From an uncultured Atopobiaceae bacterium (GTDB lineage: Bacteria > Actinomycetota > Coriobacteriia > Coriobacteriales > Atopobiaceae), in the NCBI GenBank assembly GCA_944320975.1, contig CALUJM010000019.1:1-40222 (forward strand): 40,222 bases of DNA, read 5' to 3'. The position numbers were made by a program, and so were the translations under genes. The notes under the pieces are model-generated. The model was not told the DNA's origin, searched no databases, and saw only the letters and a program-made list of their open reading frames with translations. Positions 32,737-40,222 of the stretch are shown in pieces; position 1 is the first letter of the stretch; the number at the start of each line of letters is the position of its first letter.

Positions 32737-32957
32737 GTTTAGCACCTCCTCTCGAGGAGGCGGGCAGCGGTTTGATGGCTGATGGGCATTGCCGCGCGGT
32801 ATGCGCAGATGGCGGCGCCTGTGGCCGCATGGTCGGTCGATGGCATATAATGTCACCGGTCCTTTCCTTGTTAGCGCTTGGTTGGGACTGTCTTTGGGCT
32901 CGTGGGAGGTACCAGCTCCTGCGGGCCCGTATCTGTTTGTGCGATGCCTCCTTCCTA

Positions 32958-33755
32958 TTAGCCGCGGTTGTTGCCGAACGAGCCTCCGAGGGCGTGCGGG
33001 AAGGCGTTGCGGCGCCGGCGCATGCCGTCGTAGGCGGACGTGATGCCCTCCAGAACCTCGCGGTCTCGCTCCTCGTACTGCGCGGAGAGCATGTTGGAGA
33101 GCTTGTAGCAGGCGAGCTCGATCGACAGGGGCTCCTTGGGCTTCGTGTCGCGTATGAGGAAGCGCTCGCCCGCCACCTCGAACTCCCAGCCGTTGTCGCG
33201 GGCGTTGCGGCGCCCTACGCTCTCCGCCATGTCGAGGGCGTCGGCGATCTCGCGGTCGCGCTCGTCGGCGAGGCGCGTCTCCACGAACTCGAGGAACCGC
33301 GCGCGCAGGGCGTCGGCATCGCCGAGCGACACCAGATCGATGAAGTCGGCTTCGCCCGAGCCCATGGACTCGTAGAACTGGCGGCTGTACTGCTGGACGA
33401 GCTCCTCGTAGCGGCGCTGGTCCTGCGCGCGGTCGCGCGCCTGCTCCTTGCCGTCCTTGTACTGGATGTAGTCGAGGTAGTCGTCGAGCAGGCCCTTGTT
33501 CTTGTCGGACAGGGCGTCGTAGACGCGCTGCACGGGGCCGCGCATCTCGCTGGGCTTGATGGGCGTGCGGCCGACGACGGCGTCGATGGTGCAGCCGAGG
33601 AAGTCGGCGATGATCCAGGCGCGCTCGATGGGAATCTTGGCGGGCTCCTGCTCGTAGCGGGTGTAGGTGGGTGCGGGTATGTCCACCGCCTCGGCGAAGT
33701 CCTTTGCCGTGCGGTATCCCGCCTCCTTCCTGAGATTCTGCAGGCTGTTAGGCAC
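32958..33755 (-). CDS. Phage repressor-type XRE regulator
   Basis: A 265-aa protein with an N-terminal Cro/C1 HTH (~4-62: LQNLRKEAGYRTAKDFAEAVDIPAPTYTRYEQEPAKIPIERAWIIADFLGCTIDAVVG) and a long charged helical C-terminal region (~80-250) with no visible LexA-type Ser/Lys peptidase motif. The start is GTG 33755 with GAGGAGG eight nt upstream. It is divergent from the HTH gene at 33991, with inverted repeats in the 235-nt gap. Likely the lysogeny regulator; without a peptidase domain, induction may depend on an antirepressor or another mechanism. Confidence 0.85.
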   Translation of the reverse strand: MPNSLQNLRKEAGYRTAKDFAEAVDIPAPTYTRYEQEPAKIPIERAWIIADFLGCTIDAVVGRTPIKPSEMRGPVQRVYDALSDKNKGLLDDYLDYIQYKDGKEQARDRAQDQRRYEELVQQYSRQFYESMGSGEADFIDLVSLGDADALRARFLEFVETRLADERDREIADALDMAESVGRRNARDNGWEFEVAGERFLIRDTKPKEPLSIELACYKLSNMLSAQYEERDREVLEGITSAYDGMRRRRNAFPHALGGSFGNNRG

Positions 33756-33847
33756 GGCTCGGCCCTCCTCGGATGCGTGCGTCCTATGGAGGCCCGATAC
33801 GTAGAGATGCCTCCTGTAGTATCCGTTGGAATCATATTACAACATTG

Positions 33848-33907
33848 AGAATCACCAGGCAACCAGATTTACAATCATTGGGCGAGTTTGTATCGCAATG
33901 TGATTCT
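33848..33907. promoter_or_regulatory. Lysogeny-switch-like operator region
   Basis: AGAATCAC (33848-33855) and GTGATTCT (33900-33907) are exact inverted 8-mers 44 nt apart. Both sit next to ACATTG/CAATGT half-sites, in the AT-rich gap between repressor and early genes. Likely repressor-binding sites controlling the two divergent promoters. Confidence 0.6.
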
Positions 33908-33990
33908 AAGCGTGGTAATGTAGCGCGTACGGACGGGGGACGCAAGGGAGCCCTCGCGAGGCGCGGCTTTGCCGCAGGAAGGGAGGGGTC

Positions 33991-34206
33991 ATGGTCAGGA
34001 GCTTCCACGAGCTGCCGCTGCTGATGACGCCGAAGCAGCTTGCCGACGCGACCGGAGAGCACGTGAACTCTATACGGCGAAGCATCGCCGCCGGGCGGAT
34101 TCCGGCGGACAAGGTTGACGGGCGGATCTACATCTGCAGGGATCTGGTGTTCCCGAACACGGCGAAGGGAATGGTGGGGCATGGCGACGACGCGCGCGCC
34201 CGCTGA
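33991..34206 (+). CDS. Small HTH DNA-binding protein (excisionase/MerR-like)
   Basis: A 71-aa protein. The segment LLMTPKQLADATGEHVNSIRRSIAAGRIPADKVDGRIYICRDLVF (~10-54) is the helix-turn-helix of the excisionase/MerR-like HTH_17 type: a two-helix binder, then a wing ending in a (K/R)-x-Y-I-x-R-D motif. ATG 33991 has GGAAGGGAGGGG upstream. It is the first gene of the rightward element operon and divergent from the repressor, the usual place for Xis or Cro-like proteins. Confidence 0.8.
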   Translation: MVRSFHELPLLMTPKQLADATGEHVNSIRRSIAAGRIPADKVDGRIYICRDLVFPNTAKGMVGHGDDARAR

Positions 34207-34402
34207 GCGGTGGCGGTCGGGTGCCGGCGCGGGGGCGCTTGCAGGCGCGCCCGGATGCGGCGGACCGGTCGGATACGGCCCCGAAGGGGCGGCGAGCGCG
34301 GTTGCAGCCACGCCCGCCGCGATGAAGATTCCTGGCGGGATTCTTCGGGGAGACAGTGTAGCGCATACGGCGACGGGCGGTGCTTCTCCATGGCATCGCT
34401 AG
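34181..34402 (+). CDS. Possible small element protein
   Basis: A 73-codon frame from ATG 34181 that overlaps the end of the HTH gene by 26 nt and the primase start by 13 nt. It is Gly/Ala-rich (GAGAGALAGAPGCGGPVGYGPEG) without a recognised domain. The ribosome site GGTGGGG is weak. The chained overlaps are its main support; it may instead be leader sequence. Confidence 0.3.
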   Translation: MATTRAPAERWRSGAGAGALAGAPGCGGPVGYGPEGAASAVAATPAAMKIPGGILRGDSVAHTATGGASPWHR

Positions 34403-37116
34403 AAAACGTGCCCGCTGAGCTGCGGGCGGAGGCGCGCTGGGTGTGCTGGCGGCGCGAAGAGCGCGGCGGGAAGACAACGAAGCTGCCGGTGTGCGCGAAG
34501 AGCGGGCGGATGGCCAAGAGCACCGACCCGGCGACGTGGGCGACCTTCGATGAGGCCGTGGCTGCTGTCGGGCGGTGGCGCTGCGACGGCGTTGGGTTCG
34601 TGTTCGGGCCCGACCGGGCCTACACGGGGCTCGACCTCGACCACGTGATTGTCGACGGGACGCTGGATGCTGAGTACCGCTGGGTCGTCGATCAGGCGGG
34701 GACGTACACCGAGGTGTCCCCTTCCGGCGACGGCCTGCACCTCATCTTCCGCGGGAGCAAACCCGACTGGGCGCAGAGGTCGCGCAAGGGCCAGCCTGGA
34801 GGTCGGGTGGTCGAGATGTACGACCGCGACCGGTACTTCACTGTTACCGGGGCGGTCTTCGAGGGGCGCGATGCCATCTCGGAGAATCCTGCCGTGGTTG
34901 AGCGGGCGTACCGGACGTGGATCGAGCCGGAGACCGCGTCGCAGCCGGCGCTGTCGGCGGCGGGCACGGGCTCGTCCAGCAACACGGACGACGAGGCGCT
35001 GCTGGAGCGCATGTACGCCTCCCGCAGCGGCGAGGCGATCCGGGCGCTGATGGCGGGCGACTGCTCCGCCCAGGGAGGCGACCGGTCGGCCGCCGACATG
35101 GCGCTGTGCTCCCACTTGGCCTTTTGGTGCGGGCGCGACGCCGGTCGCATGGACCGGATTTTCCGCCGCTCCAGCCTCATGAGGGACAAGTGGGACAGCC
35201 GACGCGGTGGGACCACGTACGGCGCCCAGACCATCGAGCGCGCGATCGCGGGATGCACGGACGTCTACAGGCCGAGGGACCGGCGGGCGGAACGGCCCTC
35301 CCGCCCTCAAAACAAGAACGCATGTTCGATGTCAACGCGGCGCGAGCAGCGAGGGGTACCCGACGATGACGCCGCGCCGAAGGAGGCCACGGAGGGCGCG
35401 CCCTCGGTCGAGGGCTGGCACGTCGACGAGCGCGGGCGGCTCTGGACGGTCGACGCCGAGGGCGAGCTGCGATACACCGTGACGGCGACGGCGCCCTGGA
35501 TCGCATGCGACCTGGAGGACGTCGACACGGGAGACGTGCGCGCGCTCGTGCGCGTTGCCGTGGCGGGCGGCGTGCGCGAGCGGGCGCTCGACCGCGACGT
35601 GCTGCTCAACCAGACGCGCATCATCGGGGCCCTGGCGCCGCTCGGGGCGAACATATCGAGCACGAATTCCAAGGACGTGGTGCGCTACCTCACCGACTGC
35701 GAGCGCAGGCTCGGCGGCGAGCGGCCGAGGGCGCGAAGCGTGACGCATCTGGGCTGGGCGGACGGCCCGCTCGGCGCGTTCATGCCCTACGACGAAGGCG
35801 AGATGCGCTTCGACCCGTCTCCCGACGAGGCGCTGAAGGCACGCCCCTTCATGGCGGCGGCGGGCACGCTTGCCGAGTGGGTCGCGGGCGTCGCCCCGGC
35901 GCGTGCGGCGTCGCCCCTGTTCCGCTGCGTCCTTGCGGCGAGCTTCGCCTCGCCGCTCGTGGCGCTGCTCGGCGTGCAGACCTTCATCGTCTACGTCTGG
36001 GGCCGCTCGCGCTCCGGCAAAACGCCGACGCTCAAGGCGGCGGGATCGGTGTGGGGCGATCCGACCGAGGGGTCGGACTCCTACTTCCGCACGTTCGCGG
36101 ACACTCCGAAGAGCATCGTAAGGGCGGCTGCCCTCCTGCACGACATACCCGTGATCATCGACGAGCTTCAGAGCAAGGGGGCACCCGGCGGCCAGGCGTC
36201 GAAGCGCCAGATCGTGGAGGACCTCCTCTACTCGCTCTCGCTTGGGCACGAGCGCGGGGCGCTCAATTCCGACCGCTCGATGATGCGGGCGGGCAGCTGG
36301 CGCTCGCTCACGATCGCCACGGGCGAGATCCCCATCGTGGGAGACTCGACGCAGCAAGGCGCCTCGAACCGAACGCTGGAGCTCTCGGGCGAACCCTTCG
36401 CCGACGTGCGGGCGGCCCAGGCGATGCATCGGCTCGTCGCCAGGCAGCACGGGACTGCCGGGAGGGCCTTCGTAGCGGCGCTGAGGAGGAACGAGCCGGC
36501 GTTCTACGCTGACCTGTTCTCCCTCGTGCGCGACGGCGTGGGCGACATCGCCTCCGGCCACCCCCAGGCGGACAACATCGCGCTGCTGGCGCTCGCCGAT
36601 GCGCTCGCCGAGTACTACGTGCTCGCCCCCGGTTCGGAGTGGGCGGCCTGCCTGGACGGGGCGATGGGGATGGCGGCGTGGGCGCTCGGCAATGCGACGG
36701 GAGCGGAGAGCGACACCGACACCCGCGCCATCCAGTTCGTCGCGGAATGGCTGGCGGGAAACCGCATCCACTTCGACGACTACTGCGAGAACGACCGCCT
36801 TGAGCGCTGGGGCGCCATCGAGGAGAAGTCATGCGCGGCGGGGTTTCGCTGGTACGTGTTCTCGAGCGTGCTGGAGCGGGCGCTCGCGGGCGCGAACTTC
36901 GACCGCGCCAAGACGCTGCGGCGCATGGACGAGGAGGGCATCCTCGTGCGCGACTCGGGGCACCGCTACACACGGCAGAAGAGGTTTCGCAACGCCGGGC
37001 GCGTCTACTGCGTCTGCATCGACAACGAGGCGCTGGAGGCGTTTCTCGACCGGTCTGCCGGGACCACGGGCACAGGCGCCGCCGGCATCGCGTCTCAAGG
37101 GGGCGCGCCATGTTGA
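34390..37116 (+). CDS. Element primase/helicase (PrimPol-like N-terminus, DUF927-type ATPase)
   Basis: A 908-aa replication protein. The N-terminal ~190 residues (ARWVCWRREERGGKTTKLPVC..., GVGFVFGPDRAYTGLDLDHV, TYTEVSPSGDGLHLIFRG, RVVEMYDRDRYFTVTG) match the NrS-1/PrimPol-like primase-polymerase module with its catalytic DLDHV acids. The segment ~215-320 fits a primase C-terminal domain. The rest is a DUF927 superfamily-3-like ATPase: Walker A WGRSRSGKTPTL (~535) and Walker B IPVIIDELQS (~587), then SIATGE-like LTIATGEIPIV. ATG 34390 is chosen over a Gly/Arg-rich extension from 34210. It probably starts and unwinds element DNA replication. It overlaps the next small ORF by 7 nt. Confidence 0.9.
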   Translation: MASLENVPAELRAEARWVCWRREERGGKTTKLPVCAKSGRMAKSTDPATWATFDEAVAAVGRWRCDGVGFVFGPDRAYTGLDLDHVIVDGTLDAEYRWVVDQAGTYTEVSPSGDGLHLIFRGSKPDWAQRSRKGQPGGRVVEMYDRDRYFTVTGAVFEGRDAISENPAVVERAYRTWIEPETASQPALSAAGTGSSSNTDDEALLERMYASRSGEAIRALMAGDCSAQGGDRSAADMALCSHLAFWCGRDAGRMDRIFRRSSLMRDKWDSRRGGTTYGAQTIERAIAGCTDVYRPRDRRAERPSRPQNKNACSMSTRREQRGVPDDDAAPKEATEGAPSVEGWHVDERGRLWTVDAEGELRYTVTATAPWIACDLEDVDTGDVRALVRVAVAGGVRERALDRDVLLNQTRIIGALAPLGANISSTNSKDVVRYLTDCERRLGGERPRARSVTHLGWADGPLGAFMPYDEGEMRFDPSPDEALKARPFMAAAGTLAEWVAGVAPARAASPLFRCVLAASFASPLVALLGVQTFIVYVWGRSRSGKTPTLKAAGSVWGDPTEGSDSYFRTFADTPKSIVRAAALLHDIPVIIDELQSKGAPGGQASKRQIVEDLLYSLSLGHERGALNSDRSMMRAGSWRSLTIATGEIPIVGDSTQQGASNRTLELSGEPFADVRAAQAMHRLVARQHGTAGRAFVAALRRNEPAFYADLFSLVRDGVGDIASGHPQADNIALLALADALAEYYVLAPGSEWAACLDGAMGMAAWALGNATGAESDTDTRAIQFVAEWLAGNRIHFDDYCENDRLERWGAIEEKSCAAGFRWYVFSSVLERALAGANFDRAKTLRRMDEEGILVRDSGHRYTRQKRFRNAGRVYCVCIDNEALEAFLDRSAGTTGTGAAGIASQGGAPC

Positions 37117-37320
37117 GACGGGGATTGAGACGGCCGTACCGGCTGGTGAGGGTGGTCGCCCGCCCCTCCTGTCTTGGTGTCTTGACCGGAATGAGGGTTG
37201 CAGGGGCATCGCGCGCGGGCGTGCGCGCGCACATGCGCGCGAGGCGCTCTGGCGCCGTTCTGCTTGAGACGTTGAGACGGGCAGCGTTTGCGCTGGCAGC
37301 GGGCTTGTCCTGTGTCTCAA
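37092..37320. repeat. Cluster of TTGAGAC/GTCTCAA heptamers
   Basis: Exact TTGAGAC at 37113-37119, 37125-37131, 37264-37270 and 37272-37278, and the inverted form GTCTCAA at 37092-37098 and 37314-37320; a partial TGAGAC lies near 37360. Two close pairs have 12-nt and 8-nt periods. The cluster sits just after the primase/helicase gene, where an element replication origin or binding sites for a replication protein could lie. Confidence 0.6.
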
Positions 37321-37388
37321 GTGAAGGTCTCCGGCGCGATGGCGTACGCGGGATGCACATGAGACGGACCGGGAGGGGGCGGAGATGA
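37110..37388 (+). CDS. Possible small basic element protein
   Basis: A 92-codon, Arg-rich frame from ATG 37110. It overlaps the primase stop (ATGTTGA) and its own stop overlaps the next ATG (ATGA), the typical phage chaining. No domain is recognised, and the TTGAGAC repeats run through it, so the stretch could be an origin region rather than a gene. Confidence 0.4.
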   Translation: MLRRGLRRPYRLVRVVARPSCLGVLTGMRVAGASRAGVRAHMRARRSGAVLLETLRRAAFALAAGLSCVSSEGLRRDGVRGMHMRRTGRGRR

Positions 37389-37798
37389 GCTGGTGGACCG
37401 AGAAGCAGGACGACGTCCTGCGCGAGGTGAGCTTCAGGGGCGCGGCGTTTGCGGCGGCAGAGATCGAGCGGCGTTGCGGCGTTGCCCACTCCGTGCGGGC
37501 AGTGGAGATGCGGGCGAGCCGAATCCACTGCTCGCTGGCGGTACAGACGGTGTGCCCCTCCTGCGGCGCGGTGGGCGTGAAGATCAACCGGCAGACTGGC
37601 ATGTGCCGGCGGTGCACCGAGGAGTATCACCTGGCGCAAGAGCGCGCCTTCAACGAGCAGCTGGAGCGCGAGCGGATCGCCGCCGAAGAGGCGTCCGAGA
37701 TCGACGACGTGCGGCGCGAACGGGACATGATGCGGCAGCGCAACTCGCGGCTGTGCCGGAAGTACGGGCTGAAGGGTAAGCGGGAGCGGAAGGGATGA
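37385..37798 (+). CDS. Element protein with zinc ribbon and coiled-coil
   Basis: A 137-aa protein. The N-terminal ~50 residues (WTEKQDDVLREVSFRGAAFAAAEIERRCGVAHSVRAVEMRASRI) look like a SANT/Myb or HTH DNA-binding fold. A zinc ribbon follows (CPSCGAVGVKINRQTGMCRRC, ~60-80, CxxC-x15-CxxC), then a charged helix (EQLERERIAAEEASEIDDVRRERDMMRQRN) likely to form a coiled coil. Similar small proteins occur before terminases in actinobacterial prophages; the role is unknown and could be late-gene regulation. Confidence 0.8.
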   Translation: MSWWTEKQDDVLREVSFRGAAFAAAEIERRCGVAHSVRAVEMRASRIHCSLAVQTVCPSCGAVGVKINRQTGMCRRCTEEYHLAQERAFNEQLERERIAAEEASEIDDVRRERDMMRQRNSRLCRKYGLKGKRERKG

Positions 37799-37801
37799 AA
37801 A

Positions 37802-37875
37802 TGGTGGCGGTGCCCGGATTCGAACCGGGTGTGGCTAGAACCTTGAAAGACCGTGGTATTGCTTCGGACACCGCC
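37802..37875 (-). tRNA. tRNA-like sequence, anticodon not assignable
   Basis: Read on the minus strand, a perfect 7-bp acceptor-type stem GGCGGTG/CACCGCC is followed by a discriminator A and encoded CCA. It has a perfect T-arm, CCCGG-TTCGAAT-CCGGG, and a total length of 74 nt. The D-arm (lacking GG) and the anticodon arm are not canonical; CTTTCAA would place a TTC (Glu) anticodon but its stem does not pair. An alternative wider fold exists, TGGTGGC/GCCACCA (37895-37802) with GTGGCTAG/CTAGCCAC inside. It is probably a decayed or unusual phage tRNA, or a tRNA-mimic attachment remnant. Confidence 0.45.
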
Positions 37876-38084
37876 GCCTAGCCACTTTGCCACCAAAGCA
37901 AGGAGACTCAAGAGTGCAGAAACTAGACTCATAGCATCACCTCCAAGAAAGAATTCAAGCAGGGAGAGGCCGAGCTCCACCACGGTGCTATCAAGCAACT
38001 AGTAAGCCTAACCATCATAGTACTTGTGACGCGCCTAGAGAATCCACCGTGAAGGGTTCTATCAACTTTCACAGGGGTGATTGC

Positions 38085-38507
38085 ATGGCGAGGCGTCCGA
38101 AGCTGACGCAGGAGATGGTGGACGAGGCAATCCGCCTCAAGGCGGACGGCCTCTCCAACGGCGACATCATCTGCGCGCTGGGCATCCACGAGTCGACGTT
38201 CTACCGCTGGATCGGCGACCCGAAGAACAAGCTGCAGCGCGCGTTAAGCGAGGGGCTAAAAAAGGAGGAGTCGGCGTTCAAACGGACGCTCTTGACCACG
38301 ATCCGCTCGGCGGCGCTCGCGCGCAACCAGTACTGGACGGCGGCGGCGTGGCTGCTCGAGCGCAAGTACCCCGACGAGTTCGGCAAGGCGGAGCGGAAGT
38401 CCGACGAGGGCCGCGAGGACGCGGCGCCCAGGATCGTGCTCGGCGTGGTGGCCCAGCCGGTGCAGGAGAAGCTGCCGGGGTTTGGCGAGGGCGGCTCCGA
38501 TGGTTGA
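38085..38507 (+). CDS. terS: Terminase small subunit-like HTH protein
   Basis: A 140-aa protein with a Tn-type/Hin HTH near the N-terminus (LTQEMVDEAIRLKADGLSNGDIICALGIHESTFYRWIGDPKNKLQRALSEGLKKEE, ~6-60), a helical segment (SAALARNQYWTAAAWLLERKYPDEFGK) and an acidic/flexible tail. This is the usual layout of terminase small subunits that bind the packaging site. ATG 38085 has AGGGGTG upstream. It overlaps the large subunit gene by 8 nt (ATGGTTGA), as in many phages. Confidence 0.82.
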   Translation: MARRPKLTQEMVDEAIRLKADGLSNGDIICALGIHESTFYRWIGDPKNKLQRALSEGLKKEESAFKRTLLTTIRSAALARNQYWTAAAWLLERKYPDEFGKAERKSDEGREDAAPRIVLGVVAQPVQEKLPGFGEGGSDG

Positions 38508-39777
38508 CGCGTCGGCGCTTGTCATCCCGCGCTTCCACGACGTGCTCGGCGACGTGATGGCCCACGGCCACACGCACTACTGGCTCCATGGCGGGCGCGG
38601 CTCCACCAAGTCGAGCTTCATCAGCGTGTGCATCGTCCTTCTCCTCCTGGCTCACCCCGAGGCGAACGCGGTGGTGGTGCGGCGGTTCTCGAACACGCTG
38701 CGCGACTCGGTGTTCCAGCAGGTGACGTGGGCCATCGCGGAGCTGGGGCTCGAGCGGTGGTTCCGGGCGCGCATCTCGCCGATGGAGATCACCTACCTTC
38801 CCACGGGGCAGCGCGTCGTGTTCCGGGGCGCCGACGACCCGCTCAAGCTCAAGGGCGTGAAGTTCACGCGCGGGTACTGCGCCGTGACGTGGTTCGAGGA
38901 GCTCGACCAGTTCGACGGGATCGACGCGGTGAGAAGTATCCTGAACTCGCTGCGCCGAGGCGGCGAGGACTTCTGGATCTTCTACAGCTACAACCCGCCG
39001 CGCACGCTCTGGAGCTGGGTGAACCGCGAGAAGCTGGAGCGCGAGCGGCGCGCGGACACGCTGGTGCGGCAATCGAGCTACCTCGACGTCGTCGAGAGCC
39101 ACCCGGAGTGGCTGGGCGGTCCCTTCGTGGAGGAGGCGGAGTACCTGCGCGAGGTGGACGAGCAGGCGTGGCGCTCGGAGTACCTGGGCGAGGTCACGGG
39201 GACCGGCGGCAGCGTGTTCAACAACGTCGTGAGCGTGCGCCTGTCCGACGCGGCGTGCCGGGGCTTCTCGCGCACGCGGTGCGGCGTGGACTGGGGCTGG
39301 TTCCCGGACCCGTGGCGGTTCGTGCGGTGCGGCTGGGAGCCCGGGGAGCGGCGGCTCACGATCTTCGGCGAGCTCTCGGCGAACAGGAAGACGCCCTCCG
39401 AGACGGCGGCGATGGTGGTCTCGGCGCTCACCTACGCGGACGAGCCCGGGGAGGACGCCTACCTGCACGACGAGCTGATATGGTGCGACGACACGCCGGA
39501 CGGCAAGCAGTCGATGGCCGTGTGGCGGCGCGAGGCGGGCCTCAGGGTGCGGCCGGCGAGGAAGTCGAACATGCGGCGGCTCTCGTACGAGTGGCTGGCG
39601 GGGCTGCGCGAGATCCGCATCGACCCGGAGCGGGCGCCGCTCGCCTACGAGGAGTTCCGCCTCAAGGAGTACGAGCGCGACCGCGACGGCACGTGGGTGG
39701 ACGAGATCCCCGATGGCAACGACCACAGCATCGACGCGGTGAGATACGCGATGATGGACGACGTGCTGAGGGGCTAG
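38500..39777 (+). CDS. terL: Terminase large subunit (PBSX/Terminase_3 type)
   Basis: A 425-aa DNA-packaging motor. N-terminal ATPase: Walker A HGGRGSTKSS (~31-40), an adenine/arginine segment VVVRRFSNTLRDSVFQQ, Walker B AVTWFEELDQ (~131-140), then coupling motif YSYNPP. C-terminal RNase H-like nuclease: GVDWGWFPDP (~265), DELIWCDD and the final SIDAVRYAMMDDVL with the third acid. Length fits the family, so the gene appears complete. ATG 38500 is preferred to TTG 38482. The portal gene expected next is not within the remaining 445 nt. Confidence 0.92.
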   Translation: MVDASALVIPRFHDVLGDVMAHGHTHYWLHGGRGSTKSSFISVCIVLLLLAHPEANAVVVRRFSNTLRDSVFQQVTWAIAELGLERWFRARISPMEITYLPTGQRVVFRGADDPLKLKGVKFTRGYCAVTWFEELDQFDGIDAVRSILNSLRRGGEDFWIFYSYNPPRTLWSWVNREKLERERRADTLVRQSSYLDVVESHPEWLGGPFVEEAEYLREVDEQAWRSEYLGEVTGTGGSVFNNVVSVRLSDAACRGFSRTRCGVDWGWFPDPWRFVRCGWEPGERRLTIFGELSANRKTPSETAAMVVSALTYADEPGEDAYLHDELIWCDDTPDGKQSMAVWRREAGLRVRPARKSNMRRLSYEWLAGLREIRIDPERAPLAYEEFRLKEYERDRDGTWVDEIPDGNDHSIDAVRYAMMDDVLRG

Positions 39778-39869
39778 GCTTGCGAGCGTTCTTCTCGTCA
39801 GCAAAATGAGCGGGAGAGCCCGAAAAGAGACGTGCGTGAGCGCCGATTGGTTTCGCCCAGAACCCTCGG

Positions 39870-39939
39870 CATGAAAGCGGGACGGCGCCGAAAACCTCCA
39901 GTGGTAGAGGGCAGCGCGCCGTCCCGTGCGTTCATTATA
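39870..39939 (-). ncRNA. Candidate short hairpin RNA after terL
   Basis: On the minus strand a consensus -10 box TATAAT (39939-39934) is followed after ~8 nt by GGGACGGCGC (39925-39916) and its exact partner GCGCCGTCCC (39888-39879). The 27-nt loop can form an inner CCTC/GAGG stem. GCTTTCATG follows. This could be a short element RNA ending in its own terminator. If there is no transcription from the box, the hairpin would serve as a terminator for terL. Confidence 0.4.
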
Positions 39940-40050
39940 CGGCGCGCATGCGGGAGTTTTCCACATCGACGCTTCCAGGCGTTCTTCTCGACATGAGACG
40001 CTTTGAAACACGGGGCGACGCTTCGCGCGAAGCGCCGGGAGGTTATCAAC

Positions 40051-40221
40051 ATGTCCTCGAGCGAATGTGCAAAATCGCTGGCTGACGTGCATGGATGTTT
40101 GTTCTTCTCGTTCATCTCGTCCCCTGCGGAGCAAGACCCCGGAGGGGGCTTGCGGAGCCCGCGGAAAGACCGCGGAGGGAGCGCAGCGACCGTAGCGGGC
40201 TTGGAGCGGTGCGGAGGGTGA
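40051..40221 (+). CDS. Small hypothetical element protein
   Basis: A 56-codon frame, ATG 40051, with GGGAGG 8 nt upstream. It contains CAKSLADVHGCLFFSFISS and a Gly/Arg-rich C-terminus. No family is recognised. Its stop merges with GGAGGGTGAC, which may be the ribosome site of the next structural gene outside the window. Confidence 0.4.
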   Translation: MSSSECAKSLADVHGCLFFSFISSPAEQDPGGGLRSPRKDRGGSAATVAGLERCGG

Positions 40222-40222
40222 C

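Noticed and set aside
39798..40115. 105-codon minus-strand frame after terL
   Set aside because: No domain, and it spans the hairpin and repeats; unlikely to be coding.
1..40222. CRISPR array, rRNA operon or polyketide/NRPS cluster
   Set aside because: No regularly spaced repeats, rRNA sequence or megasynthase domains were seen on either strand.

Overview
The window reads as a high-GC bacterial chromosome, most likely a gut or oral member of the Coriobacteriia (Actinomycetota). This rests on the strong G/C third-position bias, tightly packed operons, a two-gene FeoAB system, an oleate hydratase and ECF-type importers. Genus cannot be fixed by reading alone. No rRNA, CRISPR array or biosynthetic cluster is visible.

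Positions 1-2.5 kb hold a 5'-truncated ABC exporter half-transporter, a DtxR/MntR-like metalloregulator, then a decayed stretch with hairpins and the last codons of another ABC ATPase. Positions 2.5-6.8 kb hold three small regulatory units: PadR with a DHA2-type drug exporter and matching operators, an AT-richer XRE regulator with a membrane tail, and TetR with a four-helix membrane protein.

Positions 7.1-15.4 kb are a coherent metal or metallophore uptake module. An AraC regulator is divergent from an ECF transporter (S, T and a fused double ATPase), followed by two ABC half-exporters and a second DtxR-like regulator. An orphan sigma-70 region-4-like gene follows, then another AraC regulator divergent from feoA-feoB (16.0-19.4 kb). 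Right after feoB lie fragments of an AraC regulator and of an ABC ATPase tail, then a second sigma-like gene. The window therefore carries one complete and at least two decayed versions of the same AraC/ABC/DtxR/sigma-like arrangement, which suggests duplication and decay of an iron-related locus.

Positions 20.6-31 kb contain a small membrane protein, oleate hydratase with a TetR regulator, an AAA ATPase of the DUF4143 class, an IS3-type transposase remnant, and a GntR-controlled divergent pair of operons (DUF1648/DUF5808 membrane protein versus ABC ATPase, small DUF1648 protein and permease). The GntR locus has two near-identical 21-bp operator-like boxes, one per operon.

From about 31.3 kb to the right edge the window is an integrated phage or phage-like element. 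Its integrase ends exactly where a host XRE-type gene is cut. It then carries a repressor, a divergent small HTH protein, a 908-aa primase/helicase (DUF927-type), small overlapping ORFs with a cluster of TTGAGAC repeats, a zinc-ribbon protein, a tRNA-like sequence on the opposite strand, and the two terminase subunits. The right end lies beyond the window. Just after the large terminase is a short candidate RNA gene on the minus strand with a consensus -10 box and a 10-bp hairpin.
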